Below the pieces are notes generated by a model. That model was not told the origin of the DNA and did no database searches. It was given only the letters and a program-made list of their open reading frames with translations. A program made the position numbers and the translations under genes. This document shows, piece after piece, positions 21,117 through 33,828 of a stretch of DNA of 64,000 nt. Source of the DNA: Aphelenchoides besseyi (taxonomy: Eukaryota; Nematoda; Chromadorea; Rhabditida; Aphelenchoididae). The DNA is taken from contig JAMPIQ010000001.1 of NCBI GenBank assembly GCA_024699855.1, forward strand, positions 4,898,001 through 4,962,000, in the 5' to 3' direction. Each line of letters starts with the position of its first letter. Position 1 is the first letter of the stretch.

Positions 21117-24100
21117 TCACTGGTTTCCGAAAATATTTGGACATTGGTCGATGAATTCGCTCATTGATCCTCGACCCCGAGAACGTTGCATTTCCGATAG
21201 CTCGTACGTGCTGATCGGCGGTACGGAGAACATACGCCTATTTTCACAGTCACTCCACTTCTTCAAGATGGTTCTTTGCGCGTATGTGGGAATTGAATCG
21301 ACTTCCGGATTGAACTCGTTGTGCACTCGGACGAAAACGAGCGCTAAAATTTCGATTCCAAAGGTACCAAAACGATCACAAACTTTTCAATTTGATGTTC
21401 GGAAGAAGCACGCTGCCGCCCTTCTTGTGAATAAGTATACCGCCCATTTCCTTTCTACACTCGTTGCTTCGACCTTTGCATATAATCTGAAACCAACGAA
21501 TGTAAAAAAGGTCAAAGAAGTTCAAAAATGAAGCATCCAATCATCAACAATCAACTCAAACAACTAAGCTTTAGCCGGAACGATTTCTTGCCTTTCCGAC
21601 GACTGGAAAACCAGACTCTGGAAAATACACCTCTTGAAGCGGACTGCATTGCACACGTGTCCAAATGTTCGGATCGGCAATCACGTAGTTCGTGTTGTTC
21701 GCTTTGAAAAGGCGCCTGGTTGTGCTTAAAACGGTGCTACAAGATCTAAATACTTCGAACTAATAAACCGATCCGTCAATAAATCAAACTACACGCAAAG
21801 TATTGCAAAAACTGCGTTGTTGTTTGCCATTTCCACTTTCATTTGCTGATGATCAAGTCTTTCTTTGTCTCGTGCTTCTTTGTTGTTCTTTTTCATGGTG
21901 TTAATCTGAACATCGAAAGCTCTGTAGTTCATCTCGATTTGAATGACATACCATTTGAATAAAGTCGTAGTATTTTTGATGAACTTCATTTAATGCTTCG
22001 GTCATAAACTGTTCACGCTTTCGGTTTTCTTCTTCGCGCTGTTTGAGCATCTCATCACAAAGTAGAATTGATGAAGAGTCTTTATGTCGACAACGACCTC
22101 TGCGTTGAACGTGAGCAATTTCATTTGATGCGTTGTTGTACTTAACAACCAGGTTACAAGCCTTGATATCAAGACCCTCATCTAAACAATCCGATGGCAA
22201 AGGAAGACAACGAGATGTTACCTGCTACCGAAGTTGCACAAAGAACTTTAAGTTTTCCGTTGTTAAAGTCCTCAAGTACCGTTCGTTGTTGATTCTCGTT
22301 CAAACCAAATCTTTCCGACGCTTCGCTACCCGTGAGAAAGTCTGACTTATGATTTGTATACCGATTTAAGCAATTGGAAAGAAGACTACAAATTTCACGA
22401 GTTTCTGAGAAAATCAGACAACGCGATTCGGGAGTCTTATCGAACTGATCAGACAACAGTTCTCTCAGTTTAAGTAACATAGGCGAGGTAAAATCGGAAC
22501 ACAGTTCCAGTTGCTTAATGGCTTCTAAACGTAAAGATAAAATTGACAGATAAACATGTTTTTAACTTACCAATCGTATATTCATTACTATCTCGTCCTT
22601 CAGTTAACTTGGTCATTTCCATTCGGAATGTTTCCAATGCAGTTTGACCGTCCAACAAACGCACGTATTTGTACACTTTATTCAGAATCTAAATTACCAT
22701 TGATTAGTTGCGGTAAATTCGATCAACCCACTATAAACTTGTCTACGATTATCAAAATGGCTGCTCGTTCATCATCAGTGAATAGGTTTGAAGTTGCGAG
22801 CTTCAAACGTAAACTGCAAATCGAACTGTGAGCATCGATTGTGAAAGGACCTTCGGGAATTGGGGCTCCCAAACTCTTTTTCATGAGCTCGTAGTTCTCT
22901 TCACGGCCCACCAAATTACGTGCCAATTCGCCTTCGCATCGTTTTTTAAAGGACGTGAGTTTACAATAAAACTGCGTACTTTCCGGATATTTGACATCAC
23001 AAGCACAGATCGCGTCTGGAACCGAATTCAAATGCTCTTTCATTTCGACTTTGTTCTCGGGAGCATTAACAGTAACCACGTTGATAGTGTCCAAATTGGC
23101 ACATACCAACGCCAAATGTTCCACTGATTGACGAATACTCTTAGCTCCATGCGTTCCGACAGTCGCCGTCAATCCGACAATTTGCAGTTCCCCGCTTGTG
23201 CCTTGATCCTTTTTGTCGTGATAGATCTTCATGATATCTGTAAATACTCTAGAGTTAAGCACATATTTCCATAGTAATTACGATTGCATGGATGATCGTC
23301 TGCACAGTAATGAGCCTCATCAAAGAACAAAAGAGAAATGTCTTCGAATCCGATGTTGTGACGACGATCCGGTTCGCGAAGTGAATTCAAGAAAATTTGC
23401 GGTGTCATAACCAAGATGTAATGCGAATCGCCTTTGAACATTGACAACGAAGCTTTAGTGGCATTCGAGTCGCCAGATATGCCAATGATCTAGAGGACAT
23501 AAACAACGACTTGAAGCTCGTCACTTACGTCAATTTGATCGTCGAAAAACTCTCGAAATGCATCTCGTTGTTGTTCAACTAAAATACGTTTTGGCACAAG
23601 AAAAATTGCCTGAAATACAGTCGGTAACAAAAACAACAGAAAAGTGACCTTAAATTGTTTTTTCTCTTTAGCACAACGTTCGAAATGTTTGCGAGCAATG
23701 TGAATGGCAACTCTCGTTTTTCCGCTGTTGGTTGGAGCACAACTAAAAGTTAGATTCAAACTGTTAACTAGACATTCTAATCGGTGAACTCATGTATTCG
23801 CTGAGATCAATTGTTAGTCGACAACCCTTCAGTTGTGTGTGAAACTTACATCAACGCATTACTTCCATTTTCCGCTAAAGCTGCCAATTCTTTTTGGTAT
23901 CCGCGTAAGTTTAACGGCTTCTCTACAAAAGAAAATTCTCCATCTAGTTTGTATTTGTACCATTACCCTTGATGAAACATGTATTGAGCTCGATATTCGT
24001 GTTAAAGGCGATCGTAGGCTCATTCGACGGATCCCATTCCTTTTCTGCTTGTGCGAAGGCATTCAACGCACTTTCGATGTTGGCTGAAAAGCAGTTATCT

Positions 24101-24956
24101 TCACACCAATCACTCCAACTCACTAGAATCGGTTGTGATAATCTGCGCTAAAACATGAACATAAAATAGATAGATCCAATTTCCACTTACGGCCTTTCTC
24201 GTCCAACTTGATTTGTCCTGCAATAAGAAGACAAGTATGAAAGTAAAGTATGTGTACAACTAACCGTAGATTTGTTGGAAATTTGGACAAAACTTTTCAA
24301 CTTCTTCATGATGTCCGTTTTCGTAGATCGTGAACAACACATGATCAACAGGATTGTTGCCGAGAAACGGCAGAATCCGAAGAAACGATTGTAATGCTCG
24401 TTTTTTGTCAACTGATTTGTCAGCAATGAGCATTTGAATTTCTACGAGATTGGAGCGATTCTTCTTTGAGGAACTAGCTAAGTACTTGACAGCTGCTTCA
24501 ACGTCGAGCAATTCGCTTATTTGGAAGACGAAGTTGAAAAAACGTTGTTTCTGACTCGGAGACAACTCATCGATTTGGATGAGATGTTTATGTAAAACCG
24601 GATTAACTAAACGACAATAATCAACACAATTAAATGATGAGCTCGTACCTTTCTTCAGAAATTCTTTGAATCTTATCAGCAGGTTCTCGACATTTGGCGA
24701 TCGGAGCAATTTCTTCCACAATTCGTTTCCATCATCCACTTTGGCGAGCAGATCGATTTTGTTTCGGTCTTCTTGTGGCAACAGGGAACAAAAGTGTTCC
24801 AGTTCGATGCTTGCTTTGCTGAACGTCCTTTTAATCTCCTCTTCAAACAGTAACAACCACAATCTATCATTCCGCAAATCCTCTTTGATATCTAAAAGTT
24901 TTCAGTTGCAATTACGAAAGAGAACGATGGAGCTGACCGGGTTTCTTCAACACCAT
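21117..24956 (-). CDS. RIG-I-like RNA helicase (DRH family)
   Basis: Eighteen exons, minus strand: 24938-24956, 24649-24891, 24265-24606, 24191-24217, 24124-24147, 23967-24083, 23850-23922, 23649-23742, 23529-23609, 23282-23489, 22732-23237, 22571-22688, 22222-22524, 21952-22181, 21793-21905, 21592-21745, 21384-21486 and 21117-21343; 993 aa. An alpha-helical, CARD-like N-terminus (about 1-260) precedes the helicase. Motif I is APTNSGKTR (Lys 290), motif II DEAH (397-400), motif III LTATVG. Motifs V and VI are EGLDIK and QRRGRCR (from 744). An RIG-I insert-like helical stretch follows motif III. The C-terminal RNA-end-binding domain has Cys pairs near 832/835 and 887/894. It senses double-stranded or triphosphate RNA; C. 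elegans relatives act in antiviral or endogenous RNAi. DRH-1 versus DRH-3 orthology is not settled. Confidence 0.93.
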
Positions 24957-25731
24957 CGATACTATATTCCCCGAAATCGGTGGATGACAAGCGAATTAAA
25001 TCTAAACAGCTTTCGGTGACAAGCGAACTCAAGCTTCTAACACGCTTCTCAATCATCGTAACCTAACGGTTTTTATAGCCTGCTTTATACCATCAACACC
25101 CAACGTTTACGTGTTGGATAAAATGCTACATCGTTTGGATTTCAATATCCACAGCGTTCAGTGCAAAAAAAGCGTTTGAGCAAAATGCCACACGATCTCT
25201 CACACAACTTTCCTTTTGATTCAAGGACCAAGCAATTCAGATCGCTGAGTCGTATGAGAAATTTGCTTACGCGCTTTCGAATAAACACACTTTTTGTGAT
25301 CATCAACGTTTGTCAGCTTTCGATATGACTCAACAAACAATCCTCATCTTGTTCAATGCAACTGTCGCGACCAATCGCGAATTCTTATCGAAAGTTCGGA
25401 AGTTGGACCACCAACGACGAGCAAAACCTTAAAATTCATGATCATGTTTTTGATTCCAAGTATGTTGGCCCATCAACTCATATTTCATGGCTTCTGCATT
25501 GACCATCCCAAATCCAATATGATTATTGCCCATTAATCACCAGCACACCTTAAACGCTTCTCTTTTCATCATTGACACCTTATGGCCCGCCTTCATTTTG
25601 CTTACGAATAACCCTATTTTAACCATGTGCATGCACAGTAATAAACAAATCACAACAAAACTGTCCACACAGCAAACTTCGACAATCATTTGAAAAATTT
25701 ATTCGTATAAGTCAAAATAGTGAAATGAGGA
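24957..25731. other. Intergenic
   Basis: AT-rich spacer between the helicase start and the Wnt stop. No gene recognised. Confidence 0.5.
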
Positions 25732-27932
25732 TCAGTTGTTGCACGTCGAAATCCACTGATGTTGCAAACACTCGTTGCATTGCAGTTTACAGCACCAAAT
25801 AAACTTGCAATCGCACTTGTAAGTGACCGGCTCATGTCGGACCTAAATGCGAAATCATTAATCTCATCGACGATCAAAACGAACGGTAAATCCACGTCCA
25901 CAACAAAGCGAATTGCAGTCGCCCATCGAGTGGGTTTCGTTTCTCCAATTACAAACTCTCGGCAAAGAACGACGTTGTTGTATTTCGTAAGTATATGGCG
26001 TACAAGTTTGGGGACTCGGTTCCAAGTAGATCTAAAACAGTAACTCAGATAGAAGCGGTAGAATCGTTTGTACCAAATCAGAATTTCGAACTTTTGTCAT
26101 TTCGTTAGCCACCTGTTTTGCCTTATAATAACGCTCGGTAATGTGGTCGGTAATCGAAGTCAAATCAGCGGTCTTCTTCCAACACGTTTTTTGTTGACAA
26201 CTTCCAGAAACTCCATGGCATTTACACTGCGAAATCAAGGTCTTTTTAACGGCCTAAATATGAGCAATTGTCATGACAATCAAAACCAAGTTCAAACCAA
26301 TCGTCCAGCTTTCAAATTGTGCTTTTCGAGTTTCGTCAAAGATCCCCGATGATGTCCGGTGCGTGTGAAAAGTTTCCGCGACGTTGCAATTGCATAATTA
26401 ACACCGTAAGTACATCCTTGCCTTAACAACTATCGTTGCTCACACAATCGAAGTTTTCCACTTACCACGACCAATCTTCCATCGTATCTAACGTATTGGT
26501 TTCCATTAGAGAGATCGAAGAATCAAATCGATCCGTCAAATCAGCAATTGAATTTGATGACGGAGCTGTTGACCGTGGTAGACATTTGCACTCTTCTAAC
26601 CATCCTTGAGCACACGCCGTTGCAACACCCCACGCAGCTCCAGCAGCACTCATTGCGAGAAGATACGCTGTTTCACGGTATCCTTAACAATACTTTTTGA
26701 TTTGTCGATTACTTTTAAGTTACCGTAACGCAACAGTGACGGCTCGTGAAGTACAGTGCCCGGTTGAGTACAGTCCCAAGATTGAAACTTCATTCGTGAA
26801 CGACAATCTTCCATTGCATCCTGAATACCTTCATAAGCAACAATTGCAAGAGCCGGTTGAGTTTTGCATAATGTAGTGAAATGACGAAACGAATGGCTGT
26901 GCAGTAGTTCGGGCGGACATCCCTAAACAAAACTAATTACCGTGCAAAATGTATAACAATAAAAGAGTGAGTATCGAATTTGGATTTCTGTTTGACATTT
27001 TCGAATTTTAGGTTGCGATTCGCTTCCGTTTGTTCGCAAAATTTGATTTCGACTTCTCACTTTGTTCTCCGTTTCGTTGGCATTTCAATCGGACAATCGA
27101 TCCGAAAAAATTGCTGAATTTCCATCGGAAATGTCAACCAATTGAATCGAAAGCCGAGAGATAGAAACGGTAGTCAAAGCGAACTGTCGGAAGGCCACTG
27201 ATTTCGATACACGATCCTTCGGGCAAACATGACCGTTACACTGTTTACCCTACGACCGTTATGGTCGTCGATGTTACGCCAATTCGTTTTGCCATCCGCA
27301 TAATTCTGATGACTAATTGCTTTTCATGCTCGGAAGCTCAAGCGAAGAGCGCGAAATACGATCGGCGTTTGAGTTTGTAAAAAACGACCTCCGGCTCGGA
27401 AATTAAATTCCGAAGGTACCCGCTGTGTCTGCAGGTGTTATGGCGCGCGCTTATTGCGCCAATTTTTTCAGTAGATTTGCATCAATTTATGGGACATCAG
27501 ATACAGAGAACACGACACGATGATCCTACGAAGAAGATACATCAGAACGACTCAAAAAAATCAACTTCCATTTGCTTCATGAGCTTCAAAATTAAACTGC
27601 AACGATGTCATTTGAACGATGCGGGAGGTCAAACGACAAGTGGAATGAGATGTTTTTTGAGCGGAATTTAAAATCGAATTCCAAGCTAATGGCCACCAAT
27701 CAAAACCACTTACCTGTGAGAGTTCAACCGGTGCTTTGACGTGATTTCGAAAACTCGCTCTCACACTTCCCGTTAGAATCAAAAACCCGAGAAGCATACT
27801 GTATATTCTCCAGCTCATGACCGGCGATTGTGACTTCTGTTTATGGAGATGCGGAGAGGAAGCGTAAACTTCGTGTCTTGTGAGCGGCAATTTGACTGTA
27901 GAGCACGTCGAAGAGACGCTAACGGAGTCCAT
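25732..27932 (-). CDS. Wnt family secreted ligand
   Basis: Seven exons: 27714-27932, 26724-26922, 26466-26682, 26298-26421, 26074-26253, 25885-26031 and 25732-25842. The frame gives 398 aa from the first ATG. The hydrophobic signal peptide begins after Met 39 (MSWRIYSMLLGFLIL), so 360 aa from that ATG may be the true product. Wnt landmarks are AMSAAGAAWGVATAC, EECKC, the palmitoleoylation site in CKCHGVSGSC, KTCWKK, YLEPSPQTC, LCCGRGF and CDCKFIWCC with a Cys-rich end. The ligand signals through Frizzled. Which C. elegans Wnt (lin-44, egl-20, mom-2, cwn-1, cwn-2) it matches I cannot say. Intron 1 is about 791 bp, unusual here, and may hide a short exon or regulatory elements. Confidence 0.95.
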
Positions 27933-29662
27933 CCCAAAAACTGAAGAAACAACAAAAGAGTATCCCGCACGTTAATCAAGAGGTAACGCGCATGTTTTTA
28001 CGGTGGTTGCCGACTGTTGTAAAATTTTACGGTCGTCGCAACGGACGCAAAACACGCAAGTCGAGAAGCAACGGCACGTAACTGCAAAGCGACAAAACAA
28101 GTTGCCAATTGATCTAAAGCTGTAAGTTGAGAACCAAATGGAAACGATCGTAAAACATTTAAATCAAATGGCTGCTCTTCAATTGAAACCACCTTCTCTG
28201 CAACTTGTAGGACATACGATCGTGTGATGAGAGTGAAAAAGAGATGCCTACAAACGGAAATCACGTTTGTAATCCAACGGAGAACTCGGTTTCCGTTCAA
28301 CTCAAACAGGCGGAGCGAATTCGTTCGGTGGTCGAACAAAAATGGGCGGACTCGGTAATGTAAAGAAAGTTGAGTGTTGAAATTCAAATTTGACGTCCAA
28401 ACAACAAGCTCGGCCATTACAACACTCCGACTGTAATCCAAGTGTTCTGCTTAGTCATTGAGTTCGTGTATTCAAATCAAAAGATTCAATCAAACTGTGA
28501 GTTGGACACCTTAGCTCTTCGTGAGTCCCGTCTTTACCGGAAATTACTTGTCTTTCTGTTCACAGCAATTCGACCGCAACATTTCGTGACAAGAAAGAAA
28601 AACGACCGACAAATCGGCGCGCAATATGCCAAAAAAAAGTCGAGTGATGTTGTCATTCGAAGTACACGAATCAACTTTTCTGAATGCACATTAAACGGTG
28701 CGATCAGTTGGCTTCTTCGAACAGCAACTTTGTTCCGCTCAAGCATCGTAATATCATTTCGAACTCAAATTGCTATCGGCACATTTCATGAGCTCATAAA
28801 ATTGCTGTAAAATCGGCAAATTGCTATCGAATAATCGATTCCAAAAGATTTCAATTTGTGATCGAGAATCCGAAAAAGCATCTTTAAAGGAGAGATTCAT
28901 AGCTAATATCTACATCAGAGTTTACGGGACCCATCATCGAATTTGCTCAAAGCCAAAAGATAGTTCGATCAACTTGATTATTACGGTCACTTAGGCGGCT
29001 TGGAATAACGTCAACGAAGTGGTCAGCAAACATAAATTCCCATTCATTTACGGTCTCATTGATTACGTTCGTCAAAGTGTTATGAAGACTTCATACGAAC
29101 ATTTACTCATCAGAAAACAACTGTTCAAAACCGCTCCAATAAAAACTACAGAAGCCACTCACTAGTTAGTTCTAAGCTTGTTACGAGCAGATTGAAATCA
29201 ACGATTTATAGCCGAACAAACACCGATTCTTGTCTTCGACGAAGGGCAGTTAGTACAATCAACGTACTCATTTGAAACACCAAGCTTGCAAGTTCAGTTA
29301 CCTACTCTTTCAATTTCTACTACTACAAAAATAGTTCTTCTGAGGAGGAGTCGTTTTCAAATTTGAAATCCTTCGAGTGCAGAAGATCTCTTTTCTGTTC
29401 TTAGCGTGAGGAATGAAGCTGTTGCATTTCATCGTTTTACACCTACTAGGCTTCCCTCGAATAGTCCTACAAAAACAACGTGATCTCTCCAATTCGTATC
29501 GTAGATGTATTTCACTGGTCAAAATGCCATTAGTCTCCCAACGCGCAGATTCGAATTAACGAAACCGACGCCGTCGAGTTCGCGGGTTGTTGCCATGGCT
29601 GAGTGGAGATACTAATTGAGTAGCCATTTCCTGCGACCCTCAATGTAGTGACCATTTACGAA
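27933..29662. other. Divergent intergenic region
   Basis: 1.7 kb between the Wnt start and a diverging gene. A 147-codon minus-strand frame at 27998-28441 and a plus-strand one at 28442-28810 carry no recognisable domain or splice structure. Likely regulatory DNA for Wnt and its neighbour. Confidence 0.45.
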
Positions 29663-31191
29663 ATGGCTACAAACACGCGGAATTCAACCGCCGAAATTCA
29701 GAACAAACTGCTGGCTCGGCAGATCGTTCAGACGTTGAGTGCGCATCCCGATCAACTCGTCGACTTTCTCAATCAACAGCCATCGGTTTTGTAAGATTTT
29801 AGAGGTTTCTTTTCTTTAATCGTCATTTTCAGTTCTCAGAATTTCGATTCGAACGTGCAGAAGGCGTTACGAGTTCTTCGAACGTTTTACAAAAATTTGA
29901 AGACTGAGATCATCACCGGACTATCGAAACCCGTGGATCAAACGTCGACTCTACGTTTTTTGGCACACGATAGAAAACAAACCTGCGAGTCACTGGTTGA
30001 ACAATATGGTTAGTTTTGATCTTATTTTAAATTTATTCTGTTTAGCGAACTCGATTGCCGCTGCCAATCATCAGGAAGTTCGAGTTTCCAGCAAAAGGTC
30101 TTCGAAGCGAAATGTTTCACAAAACATTCCTCGATTCCCAAGTCGTTTTAATGAGCACGGATCTAATAGTTCAAGGTAAGAAGTGGATTTTCTATGCGAA
30201 TAATATGTGCCTTTATAGTCTTATAACAAGCAGTCAAGAGTCCTCTTATTCGTCGGAGATAAGACGAATAACCAAGTCGTCGAGATCTTCGTCACGTCGA
30301 AAGAAGAATGAACGAAAAACAGAAGAACAACCTGTGAGTTAATGTTTGACATTCTCTTTATGCGATGTTAATTTCAGATACGAGAAAATGAAATACGAAG
30401 AATTGAAACGATCGATCAATCGAGCAGTCCGATTCAATTGGCCCAACGGACTGCTCAAATTCAAACCGAAGAAGTAGGTGTTGCTTTTAAAGAATCGTTC
30501 ATTCGTTGTTGTGGTACTTTAGATGGCTCAACCGACAGCACCAACAACGAGCAAAACGTCAACAGTCGAAGAAATCTCGGTTGTTTCGATGGCCGTTCAA
30601 ACGGACGCACTAAAGATCGATGCAGCAACGAGAACTTATGATTCAAATTCTCCACTAACTTCAACTCCAAACTCAACGAGTCTAACGTCCACATCCAAAA
30701 CTACTTCGTCGATGATTTCATCGGATCACAGTCTCGGTCAAATATCCTTTCGTCGTGCAACAATGTTAACAACACAGTAATCCATAGTTACAATAAAGTT
30801 AACGGATTTCAATTTTAGATACCAATTCCGAATGAACACGTTTAGTCGGGATGGAAGTGTGTGCGCTCCAAATGTTCGATCAACTTACAATTCGCCGTTT
30901 ATTCTCGAGCATTCGACTCCCGTACGAAAATCGCCGAGCGTACGAGAAGCTGTGCCCAGCGATTTGGCTCCAGCGAATCGACAACAATCGACAAGCGGAT
31001 CACATCTTGTTTTGGGCTCCTCAAGTGACTCGCCATTGATTGTTCAGGAAGAATCCGTCCAATCGTCAACTAAAACGGAAGTTAAGCCACGAATTGCGGA
31101 TATCGCCGAAGATTTAGTTGATCAAAGCGAAGAACTGACCGAGGAAGACGTCTCAACTTTGAACCAAATTTCGCCACTGCCTACTGGTTAA
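29663..31191 (+). CDS. Disordered protein with LC8-like motifs, unknown
   Basis: Seven exons: 29663-29790, 29833-30008, 30046-30175, 30219-30333, 30378-30473, 30523-30776 and 30819-31191; 423 aa. Residues 1-110 are probably alpha-helical (EIQNKLLARQIVQTLSAHPDQ, KALRVLRTFYKNLKT). The rest is Ser/Thr/Pro-rich and basic, with two short motifs, AQIQTEE (about 209-215) and MAVQTDAL (about 238-245). These match the A/G-I/V-Q-T/V-D/E consensus of dynein light chain LC8 ligands. An LC8-dimerised scaffold is therefore a hypothesis. The end is acidic (EELTEEDVSTLN). The exon structure is sound; the family is not recognised. Confidence 0.75.
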
Positions 31192-32585
31192 TCTTTTAAC
31201 TACAATACACTCTGTATATTGAATTTGCACGGTTGTGAATTAAGTTATAAATAGTCGTTTGTAAGGGTGTCGATACAAATTCGATAACAACTTCCACTTG
31301 TAGCAGATTTTTTGACAAAGTTCACGGGTCCACCTTTCGCGAAGCTCCTCGAACGCAAACTATCGGTCCACTCAAACTGTTCAGTCGCATTCGAAACGTC
31401 CTTGAGTTGCCGTCTGACCGCAACTGTCGATCGCGTTATTTCCATTTCGGCACAAGCACAAATGAAATGGACGTCTGAGGTTCTTTGAATTCTTGTATTA
31501 ACGAGCAGTTGAAGTTGCGAATCTTTTTTGAATGCTACAATACTTTCCAGCCTTGAATGTACTGTTCATTGTTTTACTCTTTGTAAGCAAAGTACCGAGT
31601 TAATCGTCGGTTAATGGAAACCGGAAGAAAACATTTGACGTCTGACTTTTTTGACTTTTTTTGGTTATTGCGTCGCAACAGAAAGACACGCAGTAAAGCG
31701 AATGCATCAAAAATCACGAGACTTAAAAGACCATCGGGTAATCCCTTCAGAGTTTTTGTTTCGAACGACGTGACAAACTTTTTCTTACAAGTTTTCCTGT
31801 GAATGTTTGAACATCGGTAGTAAACTGCTTGGAATTGTATGACCTTTACGTCTTAAGTTTCTAGCTACAATGACGGGATTCCACGAACGTTTCGATTAAA
31901 CGCTTAATTCTTTGATGTGTACAGAAAACGCGTCTTCTCGTTTTGGCTCGAGACCTTTCAATTCATGGCATGGCACTTGGGTCTGTTCGGCTTTCACTTC
32001 CCGTATTTCTTTTTTGCCACGAGGAAGCGAATTGGCTCAAACGTTTCGTGGACTTTCGCTCCTTGCGGCTTTCCGGCTTAAAGACCAGAGGAAAGAAGTC
32101 TGAAAAGATTTTATCGTCATTTTATCGTCTGGCTCTTCTCATTCATAACTGTTTTTTAATTTCCAATTTCCCGCTGTTTGTTCGCGAGAATTTAACAGCC
32201 TGGTCATTCCAGTGTTCGCCAATCACTTCAAACATGGCATTTATCTTGGGAACGTGTATGAGTTAAGAGACCTAAACTGTTTGGTTGATATAAAAAGAAA
32301 TATAGCTTGTAAACTTATTATGTTGTTTTACTGTTTCAGCCGCGTCCTTCCGACTTGAATCTCGAGTGGTAAATCCGCTCACGCTCTGACGCGTCATTTT
32401 CAGCTCAAAAGTGCGACGAGTTCAAACAGAAATCCACAATGAGCGACTCAACCAACCAATCCACCGGCAATTGACAAATCCGTGGGCCTCACGATTGAGG
32501 TGAGTCTAACTCGTGCGCTAATTGATCTCCCGTTCCAACAGGTTAATCGTATTTTCGGTTAAGACAAGTGGATTTAGTGTACGAG
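31192..32585. other. Intergenic
   Basis: 1.4 kb without a supported gene; short open frames lack splice or domain support. A GGATTTAG acceptor 8 bp before the next ATG may be a trans-splice site. Confidence 0.5.
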
Positions 32586-33586
32586 ATGAGTGACTGCGGT
32601 CAGATAGCAAGGTAAAATCGATGCATTAAACCCTCTTAATGCTATTTGGTTTAGCGCTCGCAAGCCTTTAATGAACAAAAGAGCAAGCCCCGGAGAAGCT
32701 TATGAGCCGACATTCCACGAACATATTGCAAATACGGTTACTCATGGAGTAAATAAGCTTTGAGAATAAAACAATTAAGATGCGAGCATTTAGATTGCCA
32801 TAATTCCAAGTTTGTTTATCGCTCGTCTACTTGTTGCTTCCGCTTATCGAGATCTTCAATACAATTTGATGGTTATGTACGGATTCTTTACTGTTGTATG
32901 TTTACGACATTTACGGTCATTTCAATAGAAAAGTTCAGTTATTGTTTTCTGCCTCGACTATCTACCATTTGTGCGAGCTGCTGTTTAGACCTCACAAACG
33001 GTAAGCAAACTTTTCGATGATTTCTCTCATGATCAAACAATAGCACACTTAGATTTTATCTACATATTGCTGATCGTACGGTCATTTACTTCTTCATTGC
33101 CGCTTCATCGACACCGTGGCTCACATTGAGACACGCACAAACGGTCGGCACAAATCTCAAATGGTTTGTTTGGGCCTTTGCCTTTTTTGGAATCGCATAT
33201 CAACTCAAATATCATGAACGGTAATTCCGAAAGCACCTTAAGCAAACTATTTATTTAAAGACATAAGACATTGGAAACTTGTTTGTACGTTGTAGTGGCC
33301 ACGTTGCCTTATGTTGGAATCATTACGATGAACGATCGAACGGGTCTTCCGCTTATGATTTTCGGCGGATTTATCTACGCAATTGGTGCTGTGTTCTTCA
33401 AAATGGATGGCGTTATACCGTTTGCTCACGCTATTTGGCATTGTCACGTTGTCTTAGGTTGTTTGCAAGCCGGCACATAGTTATTCGTGAATTCTAGGAG
33501 CTTCAATTCATACCTATGCAGTTTACGTGAGTTTGTTGGGCGCCGACAAACACAATCCCTTTCCTGAAGTGACTTTTACCGAGTGA
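32586..33586 (+). CDS. MMD/PAQR-family seven-helix protein
   Basis: Seven exons: 32586-32611, 32655-32748, 32794-32895, 32939-33000, 33044-33220, 33261-33457 and 33498-33586; 248 aa, close to vertebrate MMD (about 238). PAQR landmarks: [18 protein letters not shown] with the first motif [37 protein letters not shown] and [11 protein letters not shown]. The family (hemolysin III/AdipoR) has a zinc site built by conserved His and Asp residues, all of which are present. Members act as ceramidase-like or progestin/adiponectin receptors; MMD-type proteins sit in Golgi or other inner membranes. Ligand or substrate is unknown. Confidence 0.92.
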
Positions 33587-33828
33587 TCATTTCAACATTA
33601 CGGTTTTGGGATTAGAATATACGGTGTACATTTCGTTTACGTGGTTAGCTACTAAATCACTACTCAAAGTTCTCATTCTTTGGATTTCTATAAAACAATT
33701 TGAATTTCGGGTTTTTAAGTTAATAAGACCGTTTATTTGTTTTCAAACTTTTGGCAAAACAAGGTGATCGATTACGCTAAGAACTTGATTTAACAATTAA
33801 ATTAGTAACAAGAACAAACATCTCATAT

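Noticed and set aside
21097..21531. 144-codon plus-strand frame
   Set aside because: It is the antisense of the last two exons of the RIG-I-like gene.
27998..28441. 147-codon minus-strand frame upstream of Wnt
   Set aside because: No hallmark, no introns and not linked to Wnt exon 1; likely chance.
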